This document shows, piece by piece, positions 9,809 through 21,882 of a DNA stretch of 24,567 nucleotides. The notes beneath the pieces are model-generated. The model made no database searches. It was not told the DNA's origin and saw only the letters and a program-made list of their open reading frames with translations. This DNA comes from Dipetalonema caudispina (taxonomy: Eukaryota; Nematoda; Chromadorea; Rhabditida; Onchocercidae). The translations under genes and the position numbers were made by a program. The stretch's first letter is position 1. Every line of letters begins with the position of its first letter. The DNA lies in assembly GCA_013365325.1 (NCBI GenBank), contig JABVXV010000583.1, positions 1-24,567 on the forward strand, given 5' to 3'.

Positions 9809-11153
9809 ATGTCAGGTGACGTAGTTCGACCTAATTCGATCTCACACCTAATGCCAAATATGAAAAATGTCAATCTAACATTTATTGTTCTTGATATTGG
9901 TAAGTTATTCAATTTAGATTTAAGGCTGGAATCATTTTTGCAGTACCGTTCGTTCGATTTAATTCAATTTCCCTTTTTCCTTTTAGCTAAACTTATTTCA
10001 TTTCATTTATCTCGTACTGTTTCCTTCTCCGTTTAATTCATTATTCTAGATTTCATTATTAATGGATCGGAATTGTATCACTGATCGGTAGGAAGAACAA
10101 AATTTCTGCTTCTTGTTAATATTGATCCGAAAATAATGAATTTAAAAAAAAAAATGTTGTATGGAAGTGCTCGTCGTGAATTTCAATTCCTCATATTTCA
10201 GGCCAATCACGACGCACGCCACAAGGACATGATGTTCGCACTATACGCGTTGCTGATCCAACAGGTTCCGTTCTCATGGGTGTATGGAACGATGTTGGCG
10301 ACAATATTTCCGCCGGTGATATTTGGCGATTAAGGTCAGACCGTTATCTTAAAGAAGTTTTTGCTTCTAAATTTCATATGAAAGAGTTCTAGTTTAGTAA
10401 TGGGATATATCTTGAACATATTTTGCGTATAATATCCGACAAGTAGAAAGTAGAAATCCAGTATTTTATAATATTTCTCTTGGTTCGCGATTACGTACTG
10501 CTTAATTCCAGAAATATTATAAATCTCATGAAAGGATTGAAGTGCATTACTGATACTAAGTGTGCGAGTTTAATTTGTTTAATTTCAGGAATGGTTTTAC
10601 GACGATCTTCAAGGGTTCGTTGAGTTTATCATATGGTAAAATGGGTGAATTATTAAAAACGGGTGAGTTTTTTATGGTTTATTCGGAGGTCCCAAATATG
10701 AGTGAATATAATGCTGAGTATGCGGCGAAATTCCCATCGAATCGGAAGGGTTCACCGGACGATGAAACAGCAGGCAATGGGCAAGGAGGTAAACTGTTTA
10801 ATTTTCCGACCAAAATATCTAGAATGTTCTTGCTTCCAGTACTTATTTCTCTGATTTACAGTTTCTAACATATGATTATATTTTTAACACGCAGTGAACA
10901 ATTTACTAAGTTCCTACAAATGCACATATTCTACATTTATACATCATTTAACGATATTTAACGCTAAAGAAATTCTCGTAATAAGAAGTTAACATCTAAT
11001 TTTTTTAGCCATTTTCGTGTTGCTTCAGGTAATGGTAATGCACAACGTTCTCATTCGACAGCTGGTATCTATCGACCAGCAAAACGACCAGCACCATCTC
11101 AGGTTCAATTCCGACGTGATAACATTACTAACAAAAGCGCAAGAAATTCTTGA
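9809..11153 (+). CDS. SOSS complex subunit B / NABP-type single-stranded DNA-binding protein
   Basis: Four exons, 9809-9899, 10202-10334, 10589-10788 and 11029-11153, join in phase (GT-AG introns) to 182 residues. The protein aligns along the OB fold of animal NABP1/NABP2 (hSSB). Recognisable segments are MKNVNLTFIVLDIG (18-31), GHDVRTIRVADPTGSVLMGV ending in WNDVG (about 39-63), GDIWRLR (69-75), FKGSLSLSYGKMG (82-94) and EFFMVYSEVPNMSEYNAEY (101-119). In other animals NABP forms the SOSS complex with INTS3 and INIP; it binds ssDNA at breaks and promotes homologous repair in the nucleus. The C-terminal tail (about 120-182) is short, polar and basic, with a RPAKRPAP stretch, and is disordered as in the family. 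Human NABP proteins are a little over 200 residues, so only the tail is shorter. The gene converges on BRF1. I cannot tell which vertebrate paralogue is closer. Confidence 0.95.
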
Positions 11154-11535
11154 CTTTTTAGTGCAACTTTAAGATCTCAAAAGCAAAAGGAATTTTGATT
11201 TAGTGGCTACAGAGGCACGAGTATCAACAACGAAATGCAAATTTGTTATAACCAATCTAAAATAGGTTTACCCATCGGGAAATCCTCCTGATGGTAGTTA
11301 GTCGCATCTTGAACTGAAGATTTCCTGGGATTTTCCACAGAATTTATGTAAATCCTTCATGAAGTTAGTTTACGTTTATCATTGTGGAATTAGGCTTCTG
11401 ATTATTTGGTTCCTCGTGACGTTTTGGTACTACGATGACCATCTTTGGACATTTATTCGTTTTTCATTCCCACTAAATCTATGGATGTGCCGGTATATTC
11501 CAACTGTAGAAAATAAAATCTTTGATTCCTCTCAT
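11154..11535 (+). other. Putative 3' UTR of the NABP gene
   Basis: About 0.36 kb from the TGA stop to the first AATAAA. It is less AT-rich than the surrounding spacer and has no convincing coding frame. Confidence 0.5.
11512..11517 (+). promoter_or_regulatory. Poly(A) signal of the NABP gene
   Basis: AATAAA within gaaaataaaatctttg, about 360 bases after the stop codon and the first good signal downstream. Confidence 0.6.
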
Positions 11536-12382
11536 CCCCATTAAATGAAAATACCTTTTCCAAACAACAGAAATTATCAATAATATCTAAAATCTTTTGA
11601 ATGTTTTCTAACGGAAAAAACCATTCCCGATCTATTAAAAATGGATTAATTTTAATTTACTTCGAAAATGACACTAAAACGCCATCGTTTTGCACATTCT
11701 CAACGTGAAATTATCACCCTGTTAAGCAGACAATTAGCATGACTAGAATGTAAAAACATGGGACAAGTTTAAAAGTAACATTTACATTAACCATTCATGA
11801 TCGATCAATCCAAGGTGTATTATTCACCCACCCGGCAGGACAAAATTATTTTTAAACTTAGAAAAAAAATGTTTAGCAATTGACACGTGACATCATATCC
11901 TTTTACGGAAGGATATCCTAAATATTACTGATGATTGCATCTTGATAAATCATGAAATAATAACGAAATATATGGAAAATACAAACTTAATATTTAATAT
12001 TAAGAAAAATATTAAATATTAAGGAAAATCTGATCATATAATGCGAAATGCGAATTTGACCAAATCCGACGTAGGAAATATTCATCTGCTCGCAACACTG
12101 ATTTGCGAGGAGTTGCAAGACCAATAAATAAATGGTCCTTTTCCTGTAGTGCTTTTTAACCCAAATCTTCCCAATTCTCGAGTTATTTTCTTATACGGCA
12201 GATAAATTAGTAAAACTGCGGAATATTTTGTGAAGTCTTAACCATAATTTCTACGTCGGGTTCAATCAGAATTCCACTTTATCCTATTTAGGATTTTCAT
12301 CATTTATCTTTCACAATTTCTTACTGAGGAGAAAACAGATAGAAATATCACCTCTTAAATCATACAATACTTATGTACATGT
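11536..12382. other. Convergent intergenic region
   Basis: Sequence between the 3' ends of NABP (+) and BRF1 (-). No gene was seen. Its main feature is a perfect AT hairpin at 11986-12023. Confidence 0.55.
11986..12023. repeat. Perfect inverted repeat, 16-bp arms, 6-base loop
   Basis: The left arm cttaatatttaatatt (11986-12001) and right arm aatattaaatattaag (12008-12023) are exact reverse complements around the loop aagaaa. It lies between the poly(A) signals of two convergent genes. Confidence 0.9.
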
Positions 12383-12388
12383 TTTATT
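12383..12388 (-). promoter_or_regulatory. Candidate poly(A) signal of BRF1
   Basis: AATAAA on the minus strand about 390 bases after the BRF1 stop. No closer canonical hexamer was found. Confidence 0.45.
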
Positions 12389-12776
12389 TACATAAACATA
12401 AGTAAAACGGTCAGATTCATACTAAATAGGTGATAATGAAAATTTTGTAATAAGAAGATATTACTTACATTGAGCAGACATGTCTAAGATGAGCACTGAT
12501 GTTTCAGATCATGCTCTGTCATTCATTCTTCAGAAGCAACAACCCAACAACTCGTCAGGAATTCTGGAACAAGAAAATTTCTAAAAAAAAAAAACAGAAA
12601 GGCATAAGCAAAAATACTGTTATATATAAAAGCATAACCAACAATAAGACTGGAAGGGAAGGACGAATCTATCAACTGAGTCAACATTAGACAATTCTAA
12701 TTTTTAAACTGAAGAAGGAAATCACCAAGTTAAGATGTTACGTCTACAGATACTGCCAGTATTCCCTATTAGTAAT

Positions 12777-13461
12777 TTAAACTCCAACCTCGCTTGCTTT
12801 TGTTTCGACTCGCTTCAGCAAATTGGGTTTTGTCCTCAAATACCGACTTCTCGTTTTTCCAGCCGTAACGGCTTTCGTCGTTTTCGTTTTTGCGGAATGG
12901 ATCCCACTAGTACTTTGCTCCAGTAGTTCTTTGCTAACGCCTTTAACGCTTACAACTCCCATTTCTGAACTCTCGGATGTTGAAGCGAGCTCTTTATCTT
13001 CTTTCTTTTGTTGTTTATCCTCATCTTCGGTGCTACCTTCTCCTGGAGCCTCGGACACAACCACTAAAGACGCTTTCTGACCATCCTCATCGACACACTT
13101 ATCAGATTTTTGAACAAACTTCAAATTTGGCTGCATCCTCGCGTATCTTGTTTTAATCATGCGCGGCTTTTCAGTTATTTCTGTTAAAGTTGCATTTTTT
13201 GAGTTAACATCAACTAATTCGGAACTTTCCCCGACAATTAATTTTGCCGGTCTTCTATTCCTCATAAAGTGACCCACCCTTCCCAAAAACTTTGCAGTTG
13301 AATCAGAGGTTCCAGCTTGGGAAGAATTTAGTCTATCTGTTTTAGGCTCTGAAGCGGATAGACTACAATGCTCCATCGTAGTAAATGATGTGCTAGCTTC
13401 AGCTACCGTAACACTACTTTCGATATTGCTTGTTGCACGATACTGAACTGCATCATATTTC
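12777..13461 (-). other. brf1: BRF1 last exon: C-terminal extension with PNL motifs
   Basis: Encodes residues about 628-855 in one 685-base exon. It is Ser-, Thr-, Lys- and Glu-rich, with an acidic stretch ([17 protein letters not shown], about 769-785), and is predicted to be disordered. Two similar motifs occur, RYARMQPNL (733-741) and RYLRTKPNL (834-842), echoing RKRFRPNV in the block III region. The exon is open on the minus strand throughout and joins in phase (AG|G gives Arg), so it belongs to the BRF1 transcript by the splice model. Confidence 0.7.
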
Positions 13462-16400
13462 CTGAAAATAAAAATAAATATCCCAAAATTAAACAACATA
13501 CACATCAATGATCTATCAAAAAAAAAAAAAAAATGAATGGATTTTCAAGCGTTTTGTTTTAGGTAAACGAGTTTTAATTACCTTTTGTTCGTCTTCACTC
13601 CGTCAACAAATAAGGTACCTTCATCATCCATCACAGATTCTGGAATATGATGTGTTATAAAATGAAGGACAAGATACATTTTTCTGTAGAAACTTTACAG
13701 GAATCTTCCTGATGGAAATCATCCCCTTATTTCTCGGCTGCATTCCGACACTTCAAAACAAATATTTTCCTTTCTTACTAACGACAGTCCTCAGTGTTAC
13801 TTACAAAATTCAAGTAAATCAATTGAGATTTCTAACATAAAAATGATTTCGTTCTTTGTAATCCCAACCTCTTTCAGGAATATAAAGTTTTCGGATTGGA
13901 AAAACGACAAAATCTACAATCATAAATTTTTGTTAACTTTACCCCTTTCCCACTGACTGGTATTTTTTTCGGCAGCATCTGATGCAGCTATTACTGAAAT
14001 CGTTTGCTCAACCGCTTTTTTCGTTGCGAGGCTGACATTCGGCCGAAAACGTTTCCGAGCTTTCAGAGCTTTTTCTGTCGTTAGCGTGAGATTTCTGCTG
14101 TCTTTAAACTGAAACAGAAAGGTAAAATCTATAAAAGAGCTAATTTGAACTGGAGGTTAACTCGACATAAATATTAAAGGAGATAAAACTTTCGTACTTT
14201 TGTCGCTGCTACTGGTTTCAATTCAACCTTGAAAGATCACCTTTGATCTATCACGTGATTTTCAGTCCGTGATGAATATCAAATGGACTAAAACATTACA
14301 AGCAGAAGCAAGAGGACAAACTGTGAAAAATAGTTTGTCTCCAAGAACTCACTTAACGAAAGGAATGATAAGTACAGAGAATGAAATTATCACTCAATCC
14401 AAACTCCAGAGGGATTATATTGGAAATATTTTCCATCTTCAGAAACGCACTATTACCCAGTTGTCTAATTTAACCTGTACTACAGAAAGGTAAACCTAAA
14501 ATAGAAAGAAAAAAAAACCATGTAATCACTCGTTTCACTGGTTTCTTCCTTTGGATCACTTGTACTACCGTCTATTTCAGGTTTGACGACAGCTTCGTCC
14601 GCATCTTCGATTTCTTTTAGAATATCGTAGTTAATTTTGTTTGAAAGTTTCTTTTCCTGTAAGATTTGTGAAGATTTTCATATTGTGAAGATTTCCAAAT
14701 TTTTTTCAAAACCATTACTAAATCTTGAAATGAATTGCCCGGAATGATTCTGTTCACGATGCTTTTTTCTTGATATTACCCTTCCCGCTTCAATCTCACC
14801 TAATAGTTCCTATCTCGTAGATATATAACAAAGTGAAAATAGAATTCAAGGAATTTTACATGTATAACTTTTTCCATTGCTTCTTGCGCAGTTGCAGCAA
14901 CGATAGGCTCTTTTTTACGGATACCATTTGTTCGACGTCGTTTTTTGGATGGATCTTTTTCACGCTCCTCTTCCTCTCTTTCAAGACGTCTAAAAAAGAT
15001 ATGTATATTATATATATTAGCAAGACTGTAAGATGGACCACAACAAAGAAACAAGCAAAAAGATTCTAAGCATGTGACGGTCACTGTTTAGAACCCTCGA
15101 TACTCTTTTTTTTAAATAATTTCCTTTCATCCTATTTTCCCATCAAGGTTGCGTTACTTCACTATTTTCATGCTAATCAGAACAACTACCAATACATTAA
15201 GTTTACCGTCGCTCCATTTCTTTCAAATGTTCCCCGTTTAATTTCATCCAGAAACGAGTTTTCAAATCCACCTCCTCTTTTGTCAATATATATGTATCGA
15301 TTTCTTCATCATCAATTCCTGCAAAAACATTATAACTCCACAGAAAATTCACAAAATTCGAAATATAAATGAAAATTGATAGTATCTTATTTTTATCTTC
15401 CTGAACTATTGGATTATTAAGAAAAAAGATAATTTCTGTGTAACTATAAACTCTACATAACATGTACGTCATGGTGACGAAATTCCAGGTTTGTAACACT
15501 TAAATTATTTTCTACCCAACCGATGCTACTGTGATGTCGATATTTATCACAAATCACTGTGTTGATTGCCAAAACTAGATTCATTAATTGCTGAAACTCC
15601 AACTGTCGAAAAAAAAATGAAACATTACCCTCCAAATCGAGCTCTCCATTACTGTTAAGTTTCTCACTCTTAGCTTCAGCAGTCGGTCCTACTTCACTTT
15701 TGATTGGTGTTATGCCAAGGCTAACCAACGAGGGTGCGTAAGTGGATGACATGCCAGCATCGGATCTGTAACAAAATTCAATGCTAAACATGCTGGTTGA
15801 TGAGAATTACGTCAATACGGAAAAAAAAAATCTGAAAAATTAAAGAAAACAAAACTTTACATACAGTGGAGTAGCACTTCTTGCAGCGGAAAAGACTAAG
15901 TCAACGATTTCATTTCGTACTACAGCATCCGCCGGAGTAAGTTCATCCGACTCAGATCCTAACGAACCACTCATCATTCGTGCATACTGTGTTCGTTTGA
16001 AGCGTTCCTTTCGCCGCTTCTCAAGAGCTCTTTCAACTTCAGCCTCCATTGGTGGCATCTGCAAACTTTATTTTGCATTCCGAAATTAAGGAAACAGCAA
16101 CAGCAAATCTGTACGTATCTGATTGACTGATTCAAACTACGGCTTTTTTGCTTGATACTACACCTACACTGTGAGTACAAAACGTTCTTACCAGGAATAA
16201 AGAACACAGTCTAGTTAAGCAACTTCCTCATAATTGCTGCTCACAGCACATTTGCCAAAATAACAATTAGCAAAAAAATTAAAGAATTCTCTTATTTTTC
16301 TAGATTTCAGATATATTCACAAACCTCAAGTTCTATCTTCCTCAATGCTTCCTCCTCTTTCTGTAATTGCAATTCACGTGCTTTACGACGCGACTCGCGA

Positions 16401-18675
16401 AATGCTGGCGGATCTTCGCAGTGTTCCTGAAATAAAAAAGGAAATCTTTTTGAAAAAAAAAAAATGCAAATTCTTTGAGTTTCAAAAGTCTTCCAAAAAC
16501 TGTTAAGAAGAAGCAAGAGCATTGCCATATAGCTTGAAAACCACATGTCCTGGACAGAAAGATACACTAAACGCTTTCTTACTAAAAGTGGGCTTACCAG
16601 ATCGACTGAGGTAAATTCATCGATCGTTAACGTACTCGACGGAGTCTGTCCGAATTCATCAAGACGTTTTTTAACGACGGCTTCGCTAATATGCACAACA
16701 CGTACAACATCAGCAACCGTTCGATTAAAATTGTAGCATCGCGCTGCAAGCAATAATGCCGCACCACAAAGACCAGTTGGTCGTCTTCCCGTTGCTATCC
16801 AGTCGCGTTTCATTCGTTGTACCAGTCGGGTTGCTAAAGATACCACCTGCAGAAACAATCATAATAAAAATTAATATCATAATAAGCATTGCAAATAATC
16901 GCGATAAATTTTGGAAATTATTGCGGGAAGGCCCCCACTATCCTGTCGAGTTTCTGAGCAAAGAAGCTTTGATCAAAACATCCGACAGAACAAACAAATG
17001 ATATGTTTAGTAGCATAAATATCAAGTACCAGTTAAATTTCTTGATAACTCTGTTTTAACTAAATTCCTTGTGAAGAAATACTGCCTTTTATCTCTCGCT
17101 CTGATCACCGTTATTAGTATACTTCCAAAGCTCTATTCGATAAAAATAAGAATCACAGCTTGTACTGGAATATTATGTGAGGCATAACAGCCACAAACTA
17201 AGGAATGCTAACATTCTGACATGATTAAACTGTATGAAAGAATTCAACAAATTTTAAAAAGTAAGAGTTTCGTAAAAACACTGCTAACCTCTTTTTGTTT
17301 AGTACCAAAATCGAGTGAAACTGCAAAACGTAATATATACATGCAAGGATCAGTGGTTGGAAGATTGATTTTCAAAGAACGTGTCAAAAAATTTAATGTC
17401 CGGCCCAAATCGAACACATTAACCTGAAAATTCCCAGTGATCAAATGTTGGAGAGAAAAAAATTTCTTAATTGATTTATGTTGTCAAAATATGAAATGAT
17501 AGGAAGCTAACAGAGTAACAGTTATTGCGGCGGCTAAACATGAAGCAAATCGTAAACATCATTTCTGGCATACCATCACATATGAAACCCGAGAAGTATT
17601 GAGATGAAGAGCCGATTATGTTAGAAATAGTAACAGAAAAAATCATTTAATAAAGGAAAGTTCCCAATTGTAGGAGAATTTTTCCAATGAAATCTTAAGG
17701 GCGATGGTTAGGTAACGCAATTCTTAGGGAAAATACCTGAGTGATATCGCTAAAATCCAGCAGCAAATGTGCGGTATTCTCCAGCCGACAAGTCATATAC
17801 AAACATGCTGCTACGACGTGTGACCGTACACGTCCACGTGTAAAATTGCGTGAAACGCACATTTTAAAAAAATTGAATGCTGTATTAACACAGTGTTGAT
17901 TGATCCGAAGCTGACTTGCTATCTACAAATACAGCCGAAAAATGAACCAAACATTATTAAAAATTTAGCAGAATATAATACTGACACAACTCAGTTCTTT
18001 TTTCCCAAATTTAGCCAAACATCAATCTATAACAAATATATCACAACAGGAAATATTAAATCAATTACTAATTGCATAATTCGACATCTTAAGAGACATA
18101 AGAACACTGATGCAATAGAACAGATATCCTGGAGTGTCAGTTATTCCAAATAAAACGCTAAATGCAACCTATTTAATCCAATCAGTAATATTTTGTTACC
18201 TCTTCTATCAATTTTCTTCCCTTATAGTACGTAATTTCCCGTGATTCTTGATGCGATAAACCGGGTACACCGGAAAGATTAGTTGGCTGACCGCGTTCTT
18301 TTGAAATAAATTGACCTGAACATCGTATAAGATGTTACAATAACTTCAAATATATATCGTATTCATGTTGGAGAACAAGATTAAAGAGCAAATGAATCCC
18401 CATTATGGCTAGTCTTTTATATTTTCCGTTATGCGAAATTATTTGCCCTTATCATTTGAAATTATCAGGATTCACAGGAAATACTGCAAATATCTCGTGA
18501 GGATGAATAACTCGCCTACTAAGGAATGACCACCACCGGCATTTTCTTGAAATGCCACATCCGAAACAATGGTTGATTCTTCCAATACTGTACCACAACC
18601 CATACATGTAGAATCACCACGAGCCGAATCATCATCAATTTCCGAACTGCCACAATTTGGGCACTTTCGGTTCAT
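12777..18675 (-). CDS. brf1: BRF1, TFIIIB subunit (RNA polymerase III initiation factor)
   Basis: Fourteen exons join in phase to 855 residues: 18675..18516, 18315..18200, 17922..17737, 17423..17289, 16846..16598, 16426..16325, 16058..15865, 15765..15629, 15318..15207, 14989..14860, 14656..14519, 14108..13943, 13639..13582 and 13461..12777. The N-terminal zinc ribbon has C5, C8, C24 and C27. It is followed by [10 protein letters not shown], a first cyclin fold (about 93-175, with [15 protein letters not shown]) and a second (about 195-282, with [26 protein letters not shown] and [11 protein letters not shown]). Brf homology block II follows ([18 protein letters not shown] at about 421-438, then [16 protein letters not shown] and [13 protein letters not shown]). 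A block III-like [16 protein letters not shown] comes near 569. BRF1 bridges Pol III, TBP and TFIIIC at tRNA and 5S genes in the nucleus. Human BRF1 is about 677 residues; the excess is a charged, Ser/Thr-rich C-terminal extension (about 628-855, one exon) with two further PNL motifs. Intron 1 uses a GC donor. The start follows an acceptor (TTTTTCCAG) by one base. Confidence 0.95.
18506..18520 (-). promoter_or_regulatory. brf1: GC donor of BRF1 intron 1
   Basis: The junction reads TTAGTAG|GCGAGTT. Only this cut gives phase 1 and joins to G|GT CAA TTT to make the conserved HSLVGQFI. The GT four bases upstream (TTA|GTAGGC) would shift the frame. The intron spans 18515..18316 and ends in TTCAG. 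Confidence 0.85.
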
Positions 18676-18676
18676 T

Positions 18677-18690
18677 CTGGAAAAAGAGAA
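18677..18690 (-). promoter_or_regulatory. brf1: Acceptor site one base before the BRF1 start codon
   Basis: The minus strand reads CTTTTTCCAG|A ATG AAC. This is a likely spliced-leader or 5' UTR intron acceptor and fixes the start at the zinc-ribbon ATG. Confidence 0.6.
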
Positions 18691-19822
18691 AATAAAATTC
18701 TTATCAATTCTTGAAAGAAAGCCGAATTTCGACCTGAAATTTACGACCGACCAAACGAACTGAAATGGAAATATTAACAAAAAGCTAGCAAAAATAAATA
18801 TAGTAAAAGTAGTATTCAAATGATAAATGCATACGAAAGGATGTGAACATCAAATAATTTCCCGAATATATGAAATAATTTTTTTAAACCTTCCAATCTT
18901 AATAGGAAACAACGAAATCACAAATGTAACGCATACCCGGTGAATCCGAACCTAAGAACAACGGAAATGTAAAACACCGCAATGGCACTAAACCATCTAA
19001 ACAAACTAGTAAGTCTCATTTTTTGAAAAGAAGCAATGAAATGGAAATTTTTTTTCCCATCTACAAAAATCTCGAACCTTCAAAGGATTGCTTTAGAAGT
19101 GATAACAGTTCATTTCTTATCGCTCTCAATCTCAAATACCATTATATCAACATATTTCCTCAATAGCCAACATTTGATTCATTAAATCTTTAATTATTTC
19201 TCAAATTAAATCATTAAACTATCTCATTTTCAGAATCACATAAATGATTAATCTATAAAAACATTCTCTATCTCACATACAGCAAAAAATCAATATTTCG
19301 AGTCATAGCGTTACTTCTTCATGTTAAGCTTAAATAAATACATGCATAAATACGTGATGCACTTGTATTTGCCATGTGTTTCGCCTACTTCTTTAATCTT
19401 ATCATTTGCCGGATAATTACAACAACATTTTTTTATTTTAAATTTCTGGTTTTAAATTGATCACCTCTCTCAAAAGTATTCTATCGATCATCTACGAAAA
19501 TTTCAACCTTTTCAATTTGTGTAATAAAGGAAATTAGTCTACTTTCCTTTATTCTCTTTCGGAGTGGTACAACTGGTATGTCATACCCATGTTTCCATAT
19601 TTCTGATGCACTGAGTTGATTATAAAAAGTATGTTTTTAAAACTTAAGCATACTTGCAGCATTTTGTAAAAATTATTATGATTTAAAATGCTTCAAAAAA
19701 TATCATTTGACAAAATCAAAATAAAAAACAAAAACAAAAACAAAATTTTGCAACTAATAAATAAATCGGAGTTTTCATGCTAAATTTAGGAAATCTTTCG
19801 AGTTGTAAAAATTGTGACAAAG

Positions 19823-19930
19823 ATCGGAATCTCAGCCGAAATTCAGGAACCGGAATGTCCACACCTTCATCGTACTAGCCGGAAGTATCCCTCCCCCCAC
19901 GCCGGAATTCGCACATTGTATGGCCGAAGT
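19823..19930 (+). promoter_or_regulatory. Cluster of six CCGGAA-like motifs, possible promoter element
   Basis: On the plus strand: atcggaat (19823), gccgaaat (19835), accggaat (19849), gccggaag (19878), gccggaat (19901) and gccgaagt (19923). All share one orientation, and the patch is visibly richer in G and C than its surroundings. GCCGGAAGT matches the ETS-factor consensus. It lies about 1.2 kb upstream of the BRF1 start codon; a promoter role is inference. Confidence 0.4.
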
Positions 19931-21838
19931 TTGCATACTCAAACTTCAAACATCGAAGCATTCTCTTTTTGAAATTTTATGGATCAGAAGTCGTTATACA
20001 ATCTTCTTGTACTACGATTGTTTTACGTTTAGATAGAATTATAAATAGAACTAATTTGCGAATTAATATTTAATTTCTTAAATAGAAGTTAGAAAATGTA
20101 GAAATACTCATTTAATAACAAAACAAAAAACTAGCAGATTAGATTAAAAATTTTATAACATTTTTTACTTGTAGAATTTTCCGCATCCTTAATATAACTG
20201 ACAAGAATATAGTAGCATATCCGATACATTAAAAGCACAACATTTAATCTACTTTACAATGATGACAGAAGTTTATGATGAATTTGATTGTGATACGGTG
20301 TACATCTATTGATCTTCAAAGCCATGTATTGTAATGCTAGTAGTATTACCGTATGTCGGAGAACATTCTTTCATGGCTTTCCTGAACAAAGTTTTTGATG
20401 CTTTTCAATCCACCAGTTAATCAACTGATTGGATGAAGTTGATAATTCATACAGCCTAAGAATCAGGTTTAATTATATAAATTAGTAAATGAATTCCCTG
20501 CTAGGGAATCGATTTATCTTACAGCTTTGCGTATTTCTCTAATAAGGTAAATTACTGTTTGTAAATTCTAATCTAAATTTCAATATTTATATCCGATAGT
20601 TCCACTAAATAACTTACAAAAAATTCAAGCAATTTCTCGGTTATTTTAGTAGGAATATAATTTGAATAAATCAAAATGTATAATAATTGATAATCACAAA
20701 AATCAGCATTTTTTCATTTCCTCGGGGATAGATACGTATCTTGAATTCATCAACCGAAACCGATCCGGATAAAACATTTTGTTCAATTTGATACATTATT
20801 ATACCGAATGTTTTGAAAATTCTCGATTATCTTTGATATCTAAGACGAAAGTAAACAATTTTAAAAAATTTAATTATTGATTAGCTTTAAAATTTTCTTC
20901 AACCTTCACACATTTTCTTTATACTGAATTATTTTCTTCCATGATTTTTTGAATTATCAGAACTGAAAATTTTAATTTCAGTTTCAATTACACGGAAATA
21001 CGTACAATGTTTAGTGAATCAAGGCATTGTTTGGCTATGGATTGGAATTTTCGATTAATGCCAGTTCTATGGTATAGTCAGAATTGATGCTCCTTCCGAA
21101 TTAAGAAAAAAAAATCAGGAGATTTGAATTTGGAAATTTTGATGGTACTTAACGACTGATAAATTTTCTCATCTAAGTTAACTTGTAACTTTCAGATTTT
21201 ATCATTTATCAATCCTGCCGCAGTTTAAAAAAATTTCCTAATGTTTTGAAAACCTTTTAGATCGGTATGTACGATGACAATTTTGTATCCGATTTTAGGT
21301 ATTCCGGCTGAAAACAGAAAAATTGATGTAGTTGATTGTTGATTATACTACAGGATTAATTGTAAACTGAAATATATGTAATGCACATTTTTGATTATGT
21401 TACCATTATGAGCTTCAGAATGATCAGAAGGAATTATTGAAGACGATCTTGACGAGTTTTTGATTGGGTACACAAAATGTCACTAATTCTTCTTATTTAT
21501 CAGAATGGCAGTCTAATTAAACTTGTCATTTCCTTTTTTTTTTTTTTTTTCCGGCTGCAAAATTCAAAATATTTTTGATTGTCTTTTTATCATTGTTTCT
21601 TCCATACGTTACCAAATATATTTACTGCAATACATTTCTAACATTTATTGTTGTTTGTTTGTTGAAGTTAAAAATTTTTTTTACCCATAAGTATAATAAT
21701 TCATTTGTTTTCTTTTTTTTTTAAAAAAAAAAAAAAGAATATTAACAATATTTGCCTAATATATTTATGGATAAATAAAATAAGTAAGTATGTTGTTATC
21801 AGTATCTTTTTTTTTTTTTTTTTTTTTTTTAGTTAATC

Positions 21839-21882
21839 TAATTAATCTTGAATAACAAAAATTTGTTATTCAAGATTAATTA
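21839..21882. repeat. Perfect palindrome, 21-bp arms, 2-base spacer
   Basis: The left arm 21839-21859 (core attaatcttgaataacaaa) and right arm 21862-21882 (core tttgttattcaagattaat) are exact reverse complements around aa. It follows a poly-T tract ending at 21830 with only a few bases between. Confidence 0.93.

Noticed and set aside
12823..13080. Plus-strand open frame antisense to the BRF1 last exon
   Set aside because: Shadow of the minus-strand coding exon, which joins in phase with the BRF1 exons.
14269..14493. 74-codon plus-strand frame inside BRF1 intron 11
   Set aside because: No recognisable domain, no clear promoter or splice sites; intron 11 is explained by flanking exons in phase. 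Slightly coding-like composition keeps it from being fully excluded.
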